64,000 bases of DNA from Arthrobacter sp. H35-D1 (GCF_030063185.1 NZ_JASISP010000008.1:1-64000); one strand, 5' to 3'; shown: positions 55,478 through 64,000, numbered from the stretch's first letter. Numbers and translations are program-made. The notes: generated from the letters alone by a model not told the origin.

Positions 55478-55832
55478 TCGGCTTGTGGGACACTTTTAAT
55501 GCGCCTATACGGGACGCGCCTCACGGCTCGATTCGTCCAATTTTAGACGATGGGTTTCCTCTAACGGCTCGCATTTCGAGCTAGGCGCGACGCAGTGCAC
55601 CTGCCACCTGCACCTGCCACCTTCGCGGCAGGCTACACAGCTAAGGACAGGAATTCTCTCGGATTCAAGGTCCGCATCAGACCGCGCAACCATGGCATAA
55701 TTCCCTCCCCCGCTTCATAGAATCGAGGGTAGTCGCACGTCCAGGAATCGAAACGGGTGAGGTAACCATCTGCCTACTTCCAGACGACAGTGGCTAGACT
55801 CGATGACTAATCAATGAGGTAAGGGGAACCAC
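55478..55832. other. Gene-free stretch
   Basis: About 355 bases without a supported gene. A short direct repeat CACCTGCCACCTG is seen near 55599-55620. The right end should contain the promoter of the DUF4190-like gene; no clear hexamers stand out. Confidence 0.4.
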
Positions 55833-56120
55833 ATGAGTACGCCCACGGTGCCGACTCGCGCAGAGACTGGCCAACTGAACAAACTTGCTGTCGCCGCCAT
55901 CGTTTTGGCTGTTTTGGCTGCAGCAGGAATCTGGCTGCTCGGGATACCGGGCTTGGCTGTCTTTGCGGTTGGCGCTGGACATGTGTCGCTGAATCAAATC
56001 AAGCTCAAGGGCCAAAGGGGCCGCTGGCTGGCGATGGCAGCTCTCGCGCTCGGATATGCCATAGCGATCATGGCTCTCATCAGCACACTGAGATACATCC
56101 CCGCACTACTCCAGCAATAA
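55833..56120 (+). CDS. DUF4190-like small membrane protein
   Basis: A 95-residue protein with two or three membrane helices (LAVAAIVLAVLAAAGIWLLGIP; RWLAMAALALGYAIAIMALI). Between them lies GHVSLNQIKLKGQRGRWLA, the DUF4190 motif (GHxAL.QIK...GRGLA). AAGGGGAACC lies before the ATG. These proteins are widespread in actinobacteria and of unknown function. Confidence 0.78.
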   Translation: MSTPTVPTRAETGQLNKLAVAAIVLAVLAAAGIWLLGIPGLAVFAVGAGHVSLNQIKLKGQRGRWLAMAALALGYAIAIMALISTLRYIPALLQQ

Positions 56121-56373
56121 TCGCCAACTACCCAAAGTTTCGCGTGACCAAACTGTCTGCGAAATCCGGCGGAGTCAGCCTTTCATGGTGACTTCGTTGT
56201 GGACGGTGTGCGCGAGGTGATCGAGTTTCCGAACCAGCAAGGTGCCCTTGGCGCACATGCCGTAACGGCCCAGTTCTCCTGACCGTGGCATGATCCGCCA
56301 CGTCAACCGTGACCCGTCCTGGCGGGCGGCGTGACGCACGGGTGAGGCACTGGCGTCGGATATTTCACTTTTT

Positions 56374-56568
56374 TTAGAAGCGGCCCCCATACTGTCTGCT
56401 GCCTCGATCAATCTGGTTTTGCGCCTCCCTGAGGTCCCTCGCAACGTCGGAATTTCTGGCTTCGCTGTTGTCCGCGGTCTTGGCAAAACGTCGGAACGAC
56501 CGAAACAAGACGGGCAGCAGACACAGAATGATGATCCCGGCGATGATCAAAATTGAAACAATATCCAT
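56374..56568 (-). CDS. 64-residue single-helix membrane protein, paralogue 2
   Basis: The product begins MDIVSILIIAGIIILCLLPVL and ends NQIDRGSRQYGGRF, closely matching the 60-residue protein at 22382-22564: same helix, same LFRSFR basic edge and same QIDRG tail. The ATG chosen aligns with the paralogue; 13 upstream codons are open. Function unknown. The ORF that overlaps it in another frame (56175-56486) is not supported. Confidence 0.7.
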   Translation of the reverse strand: MDIVSILIIAGIIILCLLPVLFRSFRRFAKTADNSEARNSDVARDLREAQNQIDRGSRQYGGRF

Positions 56569-56772
56569 TGGCGAGTTTCCCCCTACGTTTGCAAGCCAGC
56601 TGACCACGCGAGTTTAGCCTTTCGCGAGCCTAATCTTCGAGACTACCCCCGGCCGTCGCTTGACGAACAAAGGCTTCGTCGATTCTAAAGCCGGGCTCGT
56701 ACTGAAGACGGCACATGCCTGTCCTCTCCAGGGTTCCGCTTATGGGCTCCGCGGCAATGAGAAAATTGGATC

Positions 56773-57321
56773 ATGAGGACACGAACCAGCGATTTCGAGT
56801 TGACCATGGGCGAGCTGCGAGTCGTGGCACGCCATGTGGCGGAGGCGGCGCAGGAAGTCCTTCTGGTGTTTGAGGCAGCCACCGAATCCGTACGACTTGC
56901 TGCACGCACTGCGGGCGACGCCGCAGCCGCTGCGTACCTGCACCCAATTGCGAAAGCCACTCAGGTGGCTCATATCCTGCGCGGACCCGCAAGTGCGGCG
57001 CGTATAGCTGAGTTGGTTACAGCTGAGGATCCCGAGGTTGGTGGCATATTCATTGAGCGAGCCAAGAACCACGCCACACCAGTTTTGATTGATGTTCTCC
57101 GCCGGTATCCAATCGCGCCAAAGGGAAAGAACCGCGTCGCGCACCTCATGAGCACCTTGGACTCCAAACTTCGCGAGTCCCGCTGGGAGTACCCTTTCTG
57201 GAACTGCCATGGGGGGACTCTTCAGCTCATGTGCGCGCATGAATTCAAGGGTCGGTCGCCGACCGGTTTTTGGAACCGTGCACGGAAGGTTGTGCGCGAA
57301 TCACTGTCGCATAGTTTCTGA
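56773..57321 (+). CDS. Imm5-like putative immunity protein, internally shortened
   Basis: A 182-residue protein. FELTMGELRVVARHVAEAAQEVLLVFEAA at the start, then AARTAGDAAAAAYLHPIAKATQVAHILRGPASAARIAEL, match the helical Imm5 type of polymorphic-toxin immunity protein. IFIERAKNHATPVLIDVLRRYP continues the family. Compared with remembered homologues about 50 residues are missing between VFEAA and AARTAG, suggesting an in-frame deletion. No intact toxin is nearby, but a broken WXG100-like gene lies within 0.6 kb. Confidence 0.65.
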   Translation: MRTRTSDFELTMGELRVVARHVAEAAQEVLLVFEAATESVRLAARTAGDAAAAAYLHPIAKATQVAHILRGPASAARIAELVTAEDPEVGGIFIERAKNHATPVLIDVLRRYPIAPKGKNRVAHLMSTLDSKLRESRWEYPFWNCHGGTLQLMCAHEFKGRSPTGFWNRARKVVRESLSHSF

Positions 57322-57846
57322 CAATTCCTCCGGGCTCAGCCGTCGGTCTGCATAGACAAGGCGAATCGCATTCGGGTCCGGGTTGCCAGCATCGATACCT
57401 CGATGAGCAAGGGAGAGTCCGACCTTTTCGGACACTCGTGCTGAAGCCACATTGTGTTCGAGCAAATACGCCACGATCGGCAGGCCGGGGAGGCTCATCT
57501 TCGCCTGCCTCACGGCTTCAAACGAGAGCTCGGTGGCATATCCATGGCCCTGGGCATCGAAGGCGAATCGGTATCCCAGATTCCAGAACGCACCTTGTTT
57601 GATAGAGCAGCCACCATAGCCGACTATCGTCTGGCTTCCGGGAATCCTTACGATCCAGGTGCCCAGCTTGTCGCGCTCCCACGAGGCAATCCATCGATCA
57701 AGCATCTCGCGAGTCTGTTCAATTTCGGAATGTCGCAGGCTGGGGAAATGAGTCCAGACTCGCGGATCGCTGCAGATGACGTGTAAACCAGCGGCATCCT
57801 CAGTCGTCGGACGGTCCAGGAACAGGCGTTTGGTCGCAGTGATCAT
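57301..57846 (-). CDS. GNAT acetyltransferase (RimJ/RimL type)
   Basis: A 181-residue acetyltransferase. TKRLFLDRPTTEDAAGLHVICSD opens the fold, WNLGYRFAFDAQGHGYATELSFEAVRQA is the acetyl-CoA-binding segment, and LEHNVASARVSEKVGL the end. It could acetylate a protein N-terminus, an amino acid or a drug. Its 3' end overlaps the convergent Imm5-like gene by 21 bases. Confidence 0.85.
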   Translation of the reverse strand: MITATKRLFLDRPTTEDAAGLHVICSDPRVWTHFPSLRHSEIEQTREMLDRWIASWERDKLGTWIVRIPGSQTIVGYGGCSIKQGAFWNLGYRFAFDAQGHGYATELSFEAVRQAKMSLPGLPIVAYLLEHNVASARVSEKVGLSLAHRGIDAGNPDPNAIRLVYADRRLSPEELSETMRQ

Positions 57847-57859
57847 TTGGAGATTCTAG

Positions 57860-58435
57860 TTACAAATCGTCGAATAGTCCCCCACACGGTTCTCCGTGAG
57901 GGCCGCTGAGCGTCGCGACCCTGGCGCTTGGGGATGCGTTATTTTGCGTTGAAAACCACAGCGGGCACCCCTCAATCCTGCTCCAGACCTCGTCCACGTT
58001 TTCAGTGACCAGCCCTGCCCGTTGCAGGCGTTCAATTTCCGCCAGACCGCCTTGTTGGAACGCATGGTGTTGTGGTCCGATGTCGGTTGATGTCCCAGGA
58101 ACTGGCCACAGCCGTTGGGTTGCCCGTCCTTGCCCGCCATCTTCGAGGCCCCCGGAGTCTGCCATCCCGTCAAGGAAAGACTTGGCGTCGTCGGCGTTGA
58201 GCGCCAGCAGCTTGGCCACCGTATCCAGTTCCGCTGCAACAGTCTGCAGCGTGCGTCGAAGGACCGTGTTCCAGTCGCGGCGGAAACGGTCGCTGTCTTC
58301 TCCATACCAGCGGATGCGCGCGAGAACAGTGCTCAAGGAAAAGCCAATTCGGGTCAAACGCGGCGAATTCTAGGCCAGTTCCTTGGCGAATTCACGCAGC
58401 GCTGGAACATCTGCACCTTGAAAACCACCCGGCAT
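57860..58435 (-). pseudogene. WXG100-like gene broken by an in-frame TAG
   Basis: The frame opens MPGGFQGADVPALREFAKELA, hits TAG at 58372-58370, and continues in the same frame NSPRLTRIGFSLSTVLARIRW, YGEDSDRFRRDWNTVLRRTL and LLALNADDAKSF. This is the helix-turn-helix of a WXG100-like protein (W-x-G, then F-R-x-x-W) and is similar to the intact protein encoded at 38810-39082. About 90 residues without a recognised family follow. The gene looks like the remnant of a type VII substrate or toxin N-terminus next to an immunity-type gene. Confidence 0.6.
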
Positions 58436-58541
58436 TGCCCGTCCATTCAAAGATTGCTAAAAGGCCGCACACCGTGGCCATGCGTGACCATCGCAGAAAG
58501 CGACACCCGATGCGGTTCGAATTGGCGTCCCCGCGCAGGGT

Positions 58542-58570
58542 CCGGCAGCCGAGCGGCTGCCGGGCCTTTT
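58542..58570 (+). terminator. Hairpin with T-run
   Basis: CCGGCAGCCG and CGGCTGCCGG form a 10-bp stem around AG (a slightly smaller stem with a larger loop in practice), followed by GCCTTTT. It lies just past the stop of the reverse-strand lipoprotein gene, and its T-run is on the + strand. Confidence 0.6.
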
Positions 58571-58572
58571 CG

Positions 58573-59352
58573 CTATTTACCCCACACGATGGGGTTCTTG
58601 CGGTACTGGTTGTCCTTGTAGTTTTCGTAGTTGAAACTTGAATCGTCGTAGCTTGCTGTGGTCACGGCGTCGCCGGCAGGTGCCAGGAACACGTTGCACA
58701 TGGTCTTCGTGGAGCCCACCACATAGGTGAAGTCGTCGTCGTCGCCGTCAGTGTCGAAGGAGCCGGATTCACAGTCGGCCATGGAGCCGAACACGATGAG
58801 CTTCTGTGCCTCGGTGCCGTCCTTCAAGTGTCCTGTGATGCGTGGATCGCCGATGCCGGCCGACGGCTTGGACAGTGAGGTCAGCAAGACGTCGGTGAAG
58901 ACATAATAGGGGGTTTGGCCGGCAAACTTGGCCGCGTCCTCGAATTCGGCCATGTCCGCTTCGCTTCCTGCCACGATCTTCGTGACCTTGGTCTCGTAGG
59001 CGGCCTCCTTGTACTCCTCCGATCCGGCGTCTCCGCTGTTGCTGTGCGTGTAGGCAACTTCGCCGAACTTCAGGGATGTCCCGGGTTTGGTCAGCTTGGC
59101 TGCGTCGGCCGGGGCGGCGGCTTTGGGTGCCTGTGTGGAGGCCGGGGCAGAGTCCACTTCTTCGCCACCGCGCTCATTGGCAGCCACGGTCTCAACCGGT
59201 GCCGATGACTGTTCCTGCGCGGCAGGGCTCTCCTCGGCGGGGGCCTTCTCTGTGTTCCCGCCGATGCAGCCCGTTAGCGACAAGGCCAAGGCAATGCCCG
59301 TTCCCAGGGCTGCCATCGAGTGCTTGGTGCCAATGCGTGCGTGGTGTGTCAT
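58573..59352 (-). CDS. Lipoprotein of unknown function
   Basis: A 259-residue protein with a lipoprotein signal (MAALGTGIALALSLTGC, lipobox LTGC), a low-complexity Ala/Glu/Pro/Ser spacer (ESPAAQEQSSAPVETVAANE) and a compact C-terminal domain (GTSLKFGEVAYTHSNSGDAG, PYYVFTDVLLTSLSKP, ITGHLKDGTEAQKLIVFG, NPIVWGK). Two cysteines in the mature domain may form a disulfide. The domain is reminiscent of extracellular immunoglobulin-like lipoproteins, but no family is assigned. Confidence 0.75.
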   Translation of the reverse strand: MTHHARIGTKHSMAALGTGIALALSLTGCIGGNTEKAPAEESPAAQEQSSAPVETVAANERGGEEVDSAPASTQAPKAAAPADAAKLTKPGTSLKFGEVAYTHSNSGDAGSEEYKEAAYETKVTKIVAGSEADMAEFEDAAKFAGQTPYYVFTDVLLTSLSKPSAGIGDPRITGHLKDGTEAQKLIVFGSMADCESGSFDTDGDDDDFTYVVGSTKTMCNVFLAPAGDAVTTASYDDSSFNYENYKDNQYRKNPIVWGK

Positions 59353-59472
59353 GGTTCTCCGTCTGTTCCGAATCGGGCGTTCGCCTCGCCATTAGCGTAA
59401 TCATGGGCCGGGACGTCCGCGATGGGGAGGACTCACCATCCGCAGGGCCCGGGTGCGGATATACTTCAAAGC

Positions 59473-60543
59473 GTGCTTTCTGGACTGGTAATCGTAGACA
59501 AACCGCAGGGATGGACCAGCCACGACGTGGTGGGCCGAATGCGAAGGCTTGCAGGGACCCGAAAAGTGGGCCACGCAGGCACCCTTGACCCCATGGCGAC
59601 GGGCGTGCTCGTGGTGGGCATCAACAAAGCCACCCGGCTGCTGACCTACATTGTGGGCACCTCGAAGACCTACGAGGCCACCATCAGGCTGGGTGCCTCC
59701 ACCGTCACCGACGACGCCGAGGGCGACGTCACCTCCACCACCTCCACCGAGGGCGTCGCCAACAGTGCCATCGAAGCCGGAATCGCGGCCCTGCGCGGCC
59801 CCATCGAACAAGTCCCCAGCAGCGTCAGCGCCATCAAGGTCAACGGCGAGCGGGCCTATGCCCGCGTGCGCTCCGGGGAAGACGTCAAGCTCGCCGCCCG
59901 CCCGGTAACCATCCATTCCTTCCAGATCCTGGACATCCGCCGCGGCATGCAGACACAGGGACCAGGGGAGCTGCAGGATCCGGAAGTGCCCGGAACTGGG
60001 CTGCCCGCGACTGAGCTGCAGGGCGAGGATCCGGTGGCAGAGCACGACGGCGTCGCCTACATTGACGTTGACGTCGCCGTGCGCTGTTCCTCGGGCACCT
60101 ATATTCGGGCCCTTGCCCGCGATCTGGGTGCCGGGCTGGGCGTTGGCGGACACTTGAACGCCCTGCGTCGCAGCAGCGTCGGCCCCTACAACCTGGAGCA
60201 AGCCCGCACACTGGAGGAACTGGCAGGAAAGCTGGAAGTCCTTGACATCGCCGACGCCGCCCGGGCCCTGATGCCCGTCCGCGAACTCACCGCCGCCGAA
60301 GCCGTTGAACTGTCCTTTGGCCGGCGCATCCCTGCCAGCGTCGAAGGCATGCACACCGTGGCAGATCCGGCCGCAGCTTTCGCCCCCGACGGCACGCTGG
60401 TGGCCCTGCTGGCGGACGCCGGCAAACACGCCAAACCGGTTTTGGTCTTCCCTCCGGATCCGGCACCTACCACGCCGGCACCCGCCATGCCTGGGGGCGC
60501 CGCGACTGCCACGCCGGGGGAAGCCAAGGAGCCCCTGTCGTGA
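59473..60543 (+). CDS. truB: tRNA pseudouridine(55) synthase
   Basis: A 356-residue TruB starting at GTG (MLSGLVIVDKPQGWTSHDVV). The catalytic aspartate is D39 in GHAGTLDPMATGVL. RCSSGTYIRALARDLG and GHLNALRRSSVGPYNLEQA follow. Compared with usual members it has a low-complexity insertion between the RRGMQTQ and VAYIDVD segments and a Pro/Ala-rich tail. It modifies U55 in the T-loop of tRNAs. The next gene overlaps its stop by four bases. Confidence 0.93.
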   Translation: MLSGLVIVDKPQGWTSHDVVGRMRRLAGTRKVGHAGTLDPMATGVLVVGINKATRLLTYIVGTSKTYEATIRLGASTVTDDAEGDVTSTTSTEGVANSAIEAGIAALRGPIEQVPSSVSAIKVNGERAYARVRSGEDVKLAARPVTIHSFQILDIRRGMQTQGPGELQDPEVPGTGLPATELQGEDPVAEHDGVAYIDVDVAVRCSSGTYIRALARDLGAGLGVGGHLNALRRSSVGPYNLEQARTLEELAGKLEVLDIADAARALMPVRELTAAEAVELSFGRRIPASVEGMHTVADPAAAFAPDGTLVALLADAGKHAKPVLVFPPDPAPTTPAPAMPGGAATATPGEAKEPLS

Positions 60544-60965
60544 CCCTTGACGCCTGGTTCATCATTGGCACCATTGTGGGACTGGCCTCAACGGTGATCT
60601 GCGTCGTTGCGGCAGTGCTGAAAAAGAAACCCAACGATGTCACCTTGCTGGGCCTGGCCGCCGTCGAACTTTTCATTGTGGTCTACGCCATTGGCTCCCT
60701 TGTGCGGGTGCTGGGCGGGCAAAACATGGTGGGCGAGGCCTGGGAATTTTGGGGCTACATGTTCACCGCCGCGATGCTGCCCGTAGCAGGGTTCTACTGG
60801 GCCATGATGGAACGCACGCACTGGTCAAACTACGTCATGGGCGCAGTGGGGGTCACGGTGGTGGTCATGCTGGCCCGGATGGCACAAATTTGGTACGGCA
60901 CCACCATGGCCGCGCAAGCACTGCAACCGCTGTACTTGCACCTAATGCAACAAGGAATTGGATGA
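60540..60965 (+). CDS. Membrane protein of unknown function
   Basis: A 141-residue protein started by GTG overlapping the truB stop. It has four membrane helices (FIIGTIVGLASTVICVVAAVL; LLGLAAVELFIVVYAIGSLV; FWGYMFTAAMLPVAGFYWAMM; YVMGAVGVTVVVMLARMAQIW). Its family is not recognised. It is coupled to the following membrane protein, so the two may work together. Confidence 0.75.
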   Translation: MTLDAWFIIGTIVGLASTVICVVAAVLKKKPNDVTLLGLAAVELFIVVYAIGSLVRVLGGQNMVGEAWEFWGYMFTAAMLPVAGFYWAMMERTHWSNYVMGAVGVTVVVMLARMAQIWYGTTMAAQALQPLYLHLMQQGIG

Positions 60966-61390
60966 TGAGCACCCCTGACACCACTGCCCAAGAAGCCCCC
61001 CACGGACGCACCACGGGCGCCGGGCGGCTGCTGATCACCGTCTATGGCATTTTCGCCATCTCGGCCACGGCCCGGGCGGGCTACCAAATCGCCACCCATT
61101 TTGCCGATGCGCCGCTGGCCTACCTGCTCTCCGCCTTCGCCGCCGTGGTGTACATCGTCGCCACCATTTCACTGGCCAAGCCGGGTCGTGGCTGGGCGAA
61201 ACTTGCGGTGGTCGCCATCTGCATTGAACTGGTGGGCGTGTTGGTCATTGGCGCCCTGAGCGTGTTTGATTCCGCAGCTTTCCCGCACGACACCGTGTGG
61301 AGCACGTTCGGCCGCGGCTACGGCTTTGTGCCGCTGCTGCTGCCGATCATCGGCCTGATCTGGCTGTACAGGCACCGGGAAGTGAAGTGA
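60962..61390 (+). CDS. Membrane protein of unknown function
   Basis: A 142-residue protein with four helices. It begins MMSTPDTTAQEAPHGRTTGAG, followed by RLLITVYGIFAISATARAGYQI, LSAFAAVVYIVATISLA, VVAICIELVGVLVIGALSVF and GFVPLLLPIIGLIWLYRHR. The first ATG overlaps the preceding stop; the second, one codon on, is equally possible. Similar small membrane proteins sit between truB and ribF in Arthrobacter-like genomes. No function is known. Confidence 0.75.
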   Translation: MMSTPDTTAQEAPHGRTTGAGRLLITVYGIFAISATARAGYQIATHFADAPLAYLLSAFAAVVYIVATISLAKPGRGWAKLAVVAICIELVGVLVIGALSVFDSAAFPHDTVWSTFGRGYGFVPLLLPIIGLIWLYRHREVK

Positions 61391-62583
61391 GCACGCTGGA
61401 ACTTTCGACGGCGTGGCCGGTCCTCAGCGACGGGCTGACGTCCCTGCGCCGCTTCGGCCCCGGGGATGCGCCCGCGCTGGCCGCCATGCACCGCGACACC
61501 GAGAACGTCCGCTGGACCGCCTCCGAGGCAGCCATGGATGACGCCAGAGCAGCGGAGCTGATTGAAGGCTCCATTGCCCAAGGCTGGGAAACCGGGAGCT
61601 ACCTGCGCTTTGCCGTGGCCGAAAACCGCGGCGGTGGGCAAGAAATCGTGGGAACCCTGAGCCTGCACGAAGTCTTCGCCACCTCCGGCGGCGGATCCGC
61701 GAGCGTGGGCATCAAGATGCTGCCCTCCGGGCGCGGCACGGGCAGCGCCCAGCGCGCCGTGGAACTGCTCACCGGCTATGCCTTTGGCAACCTCGGCCTG
61801 GAATTCCTGCACTGGCGCACCACGGCCGGGAACGCACGCAGCACGGCCTTGGCGGAGCGTTGCGGATTCATTCTTGTCGCAGAAATTCCCGGCTACGGCC
61901 ATCTCGACGGACAAGTTGCCGACGGACTGGTATTTAGCCAAACGAGTGCCCAATACCGGGACCACGTGCAGGGCACAGCGCAGCAGCCGGCCCTGGACCC
62001 CCGGCCCACCGTGCCGGAGCTGCGCTCCGAGACGGTGGTGCTGCGTGCGCTGACCATGGCCGACGCGCCGCAACTGGTGGAAAACTGCAAGAACCCCGAG
62101 GCGGTCCAGTGGACCACGGTGCCGCTGAACTACACAGCCGAGCATGCCGAGTTCTTCATCAACTCCATCACTGCCCAGGGGTGGTCAACGGGGGAGACGT
62201 TGACCTTTGCGGTGGCCGATGCCGGCACCGATCGCCTGCTGGGCACAGTGGACTTGCAATGCAAGAACCCCGGCTCGGCTGCGATCGGGATCAACTTTGG
62301 CTCACAAGCGCGCGGCACCGGCGCGGCTCTTGCCGCCGTGCGCCTGCTGCTGGACTACGCCTTCAACCAGCTCAACCTCAGCTATCTGCACTGGAGCGCG
62401 CTGGTGCCCAATTGGGGCAGCCGCAAACTTGCCTGGAAGCTGGGCTTCAGTTTTGACGGGCAAATCCGCGGCGACTACAACGACCGTGGCACGCCGGCAG
62501 ACCGCTGGGTGCTATCTCTCGCCGCGACTGATCCGCAAGCACCGCAGCAACCCTGGACGGGACCGGTGCCTCCCAGCAGGTAA
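61387..62583 (+). CDS. Double-domain GNAT acetyltransferase
   Basis: A 398-residue protein made of two RimJ/RimL-type GNAT domains in tandem. Domain 1 has LTSLRRFGPGDAPALAAMHRD and MLPSGRGTGSAQRAVELLTGYAF; domain 2 has VVLRALTMADAPQLVENCKN and FGSQARGTGAALAAVRLLLDYAF. Both keep the R/Q-x-x-G-x-G/A acetyl-CoA loop (GRGTGSA, ARGTGAA), so both may be active. The GTG overlaps the preceding stop by four bases. Substrates unknown. Confidence 0.85.
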   Translation: MSTLELSTAWPVLSDGLTSLRRFGPGDAPALAAMHRDTENVRWTASEAAMDDARAAELIEGSIAQGWETGSYLRFAVAENRGGGQEIVGTLSLHEVFATSGGGSASVGIKMLPSGRGTGSAQRAVELLTGYAFGNLGLEFLHWRTTAGNARSTALAERCGFILVAEIPGYGHLDGQVADGLVFSQTSAQYRDHVQGTAQQPALDPRPTVPELRSETVVLRALTMADAPQLVENCKNPEAVQWTTVPLNYTAEHAEFFINSITAQGWSTGETLTFAVADAGTDRLLGTVDLQCKNPGSAAIGINFGSQARGTGAALAAVRLLLDYAFNQLNLSYLHWSALVPNWGSRKLAWKLGFSFDGQIRGDYNDRGTPADRWVLSLAATDPQAPQQPWTGPVPPSR

Positions 62584-62643
62584 TCTTGAAAGGCCGGGCC
62601 CGCCCGGCACCGTCCCACGAGCAATCAGTGAAAAGGAACAGTA

Positions 62644-63585
62644 GTGCAGATTTGGAACTCGCTGGATGAAGTTCCCCGGGACTTTGGGCCCTCCGTGGTC
62701 ACCTTGGGCAACTTCGACGGCTTGCACCGCGGGCACCAGGAAGTGCTGGCCCAGGTGCGTGCCGAGGCTGCCGCACGCAATGCCTTTTCCGTGGCGCTGA
62801 CTTTTGACCCGCATCCGGCCGTCGTGCACCGGCCGGAATCGGCCCCCGAGCAGATCATGGGCCTGGTGGACAAGCTGGCCGCCATGGCGGCCCTGGGCCT
62901 GGATGGCGTCCTGGTCCTGCCCTACACCTTGGAATTTGCCCAGCAAACCCCGGAAGAGTTCGTCAAGAGCGTTTTCGTCAACGCCCTGGGCGCCTCAGCT
63001 GTCGTGGTGGGCCACGATGTTCGCTTTGGCCGGGGGAACACGGGGGATCTTGGCACCATGGTGGGGCTTGGCGCGGACCTGGGGTTCGACGTCGTCGTGG
63101 TCAATGACGAAGGCCATGACCGACGCTGGTCCTCCACCTGGGTGCGCGAAGCATTGCACAAGGGCGAGGTGCACACGGCCGCACAGGTGCTGGGACGCGC
63201 GCACACCATGAGCGGGGAAGTGGTGCACGGTGCGGCCCGGGGACGCGAACTTGGATTTCCCACCGCGAACCTCTCGCCCGACGCGTGCGGGATCATCCCG
63301 GCCGACGGCGTGTATGCCGGGTGGCTGACCGACACGCACGGGCACCGCTGGCCGGCAGCCATCTCGGTGGGCTCCAACCCCACGTTTGTGGGCGTCAGCC
63401 GCCAAGTGGAGGCATACGTCATCAACCGGCCGGAGGAGCCCGTGGAAGCCTTCAACCTCTACGGCCAGCACGTCAGCGTGGAATTTGTGCGGCGTTTGCG
63501 CGGCATGGTCGCCTACACGGGCCCGGAAGCGCTCATCGAGCAAATGCACCACGACGTCGACGACGCCCGCGCCCTTCTGGGCTGA
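62644..63585 (+). CDS. ribF: Bifunctional riboflavin kinase/FAD synthetase
   Basis: A 313-residue protein from GTG behind AAAAGGAACA. The N-terminal FMN adenylyltransferase has [32 protein letters not shown] and [13 protein letters not shown]. The C-terminal riboflavin kinase has [20 protein letters not shown] and [10 protein letters not shown] with NPTFVG. It makes FMN and FAD, cofactors for the several flavoenzymes of this window. The truB...ribF-rpsO order is typical. Confidence 0.94.
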   Translation: MQIWNSLDEVPRDFGPSVVTLGNFDGLHRGHQEVLAQVRAEAAARNAFSVALTFDPHPAVVHRPESAPEQIMGLVDKLAAMAALGLDGVLVLPYTLEFAQQTPEEFVKSVFVNALGASAVVVGHDVRFGRGNTGDLGTMVGLGADLGFDVVVVNDEGHDRRWSSTWVREALHKGEVHTAAQVLGRAHTMSGEVVHGAARGRELGFPTANLSPDACGIIPADGVYAGWLTDTHGHRWPAAISVGSNPTFVGVSRQVEAYVINRPEEPVEAFNLYGQHVSVEFVRRLRGMVAYTGPEALIEQMHHDVDDARALLG

Positions 63586-63677
63586 AGCCGCTTCCAAATC
63601 GCGAGTCGCGGCCGATGAGGCGCATCTCACCCTCCTGCTTCGACAGATCCGGCCTTTCTGGACTAAACTGAAAGGTG

Positions 63678-63709
63678 GAATCCGGCTGCAGTCCGTGGTG
63701 GCTGGATTC
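63678..63709 (+). promoter_or_regulatory. Stem-loop in the rpsO leader
   Basis: GAATCC(G)GC and GC(T)GGATTC pair across a 14-base loop in the 194-base leader before rpsO. Ribosomal protein S15 represses its own mRNA through leader structures in several bacteria, so this stem is a candidate; the sequence does not prove it. Confidence 0.3.
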
Positions 63710-63779
63710 TTCCGTGCTTGGCCAGGCAACTGTGCAGGGCGCGGAAACCATGTTCGCGGTACATTCAAGGAGTTACTTG

Positions 63780-64000
63780 TGGCATTAGAAGCCGCTGTAA
63801 AGCAAGAAATCATGCAGGCTTTCGCAACCAGCGAAGGCGACACCGGTTCGCCCGAGGTTCAGGTTGCAATGCTCACGCGTCGCATCACTGACCTGACCGA
63901 GCACCTGAAGATGCACAAGCACGACCACCACACCCGCCGCGGCCTCATGGGCCTGGTTGGTCGCCGTCGTCGTCTGCTTGGGTACCTCAAGGACACCGAC
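63780..64000 (+). CDS. rpsO: 30S ribosomal protein S15, truncated by the window edge
   Basis: GTG with AAGGAG seven bases upstream opens [20 protein letters not shown], then [20 protein letters not shown] and [21 protein letters not shown]. This is unmistakably S15, a primary 16S rRNA-binding protein of the 30S platform. The first 73 codons are present; about 16 more should follow outside the window. Confidence 0.95.

Noticed and set aside
56175-56486. Reverse-strand ORF of 103 codons
   Set aside because: It overlaps the 64-residue membrane protein gene that has a clear paralogue, lacks a ribosome-binding site and shows no recognisable domain. A fragment of an older gene in its last third cannot be excluded.
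58490-58545. tRNA-like T-arm sequence (GGTTCGAATTGG) before the terminator
   Set aside because: The T-stem does not pair properly around a 7-base loop, and no matching acceptor 5' strand is found 60-80 bases upstream. Not supported as a tRNA.

Overview
The window is a high-GC chromosome segment from an actinobacterium. Gene order and protein sequences (mycothiol-type backbone genes, leucine-degradation locus, rimP-nusA-ylxR-infB-rbfA, truB-ribF-rpsO) fit Micrococcaceae, most likely Arthrobacter or a close relative. This is an inference from reading the translations; no database search was run. No tRNA, rRNA or CRISPR array is visible.

Layout. The left edge (1-136) is the start of an IS4-type transposase that runs off the window, followed by a cluster of GC-rich palindromes (215-400). 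From 0.5 to 5.2 kb come a CynX-type transporter, two small membrane proteins, an M4 metalloprotease with an overlapping emfourin inhibitor gene, and an Lrp/AsnC regulator. From 5.4 to 19.1 kb lies a branched-chain amino-acid catabolic region: branched-chain 2-oxoacid dehydrogenase E1 alpha, E1 beta and E2 (bkdABC), an SPW membrane protein, a TetR regulator, then accD1-accA1-acyl-CoA dehydrogenase-scoA-scoB-MaoC-citE. This matches in content the Mycobacterium tuberculosis Rv2495c-Rv2506 locus for leucine and itaconate/citramalyl-CoA breakdown. From 19.3 to 23.2 kb is a decaying accessory stretch with three broken genes. From 23.3 to 32.7 kb the MEP isoprenoid genes dxr and ispG flank a site-2 protease and an inserted block (AbiEi/DUF559-like, SatD-like, YciI) bordered by a second repeat family. 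From 32.7 to 47.6 kb are a MarR-DHA2 efflux pair, a GH114 lipoprotein, a FadH-type flavoenzyme with PadR, a WXG100-like protein, an ABC-2 exporter, proS, TauE, an aminoglycoside-kinase-like protein, a VIT1/CCC1 transporter and a DUF4439 protein. From 47.7 to 53.5 kb is the conserved translation and transcription operon rimP-nusA-ylxR-infB-rbfA. A second accessory island (53.6-59.4 kb) holds a ScyD/E-like secreted protein, an Imm5-like immunity protein and a nonsense-broken WXG100-like gene. The window closes with truB, two membrane proteins, a double GNAT protein, ribF and the start of rpsO.

Most notable. (1) A GC-rich palindromic element occurs between genes and also appears to have inserted in frame inside three coding sequences of the catabolic region (E2 linker, AccA1 linker, ScoA C-terminus), resembling Rickettsia palindromic elements in behaviour. 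(2) A chain of four tiny ORFs linked by ATGA overlaps spans the ylxR-infB gap. (3) Three otherwise coherent genes are each broken by an in-frame TAG codon.
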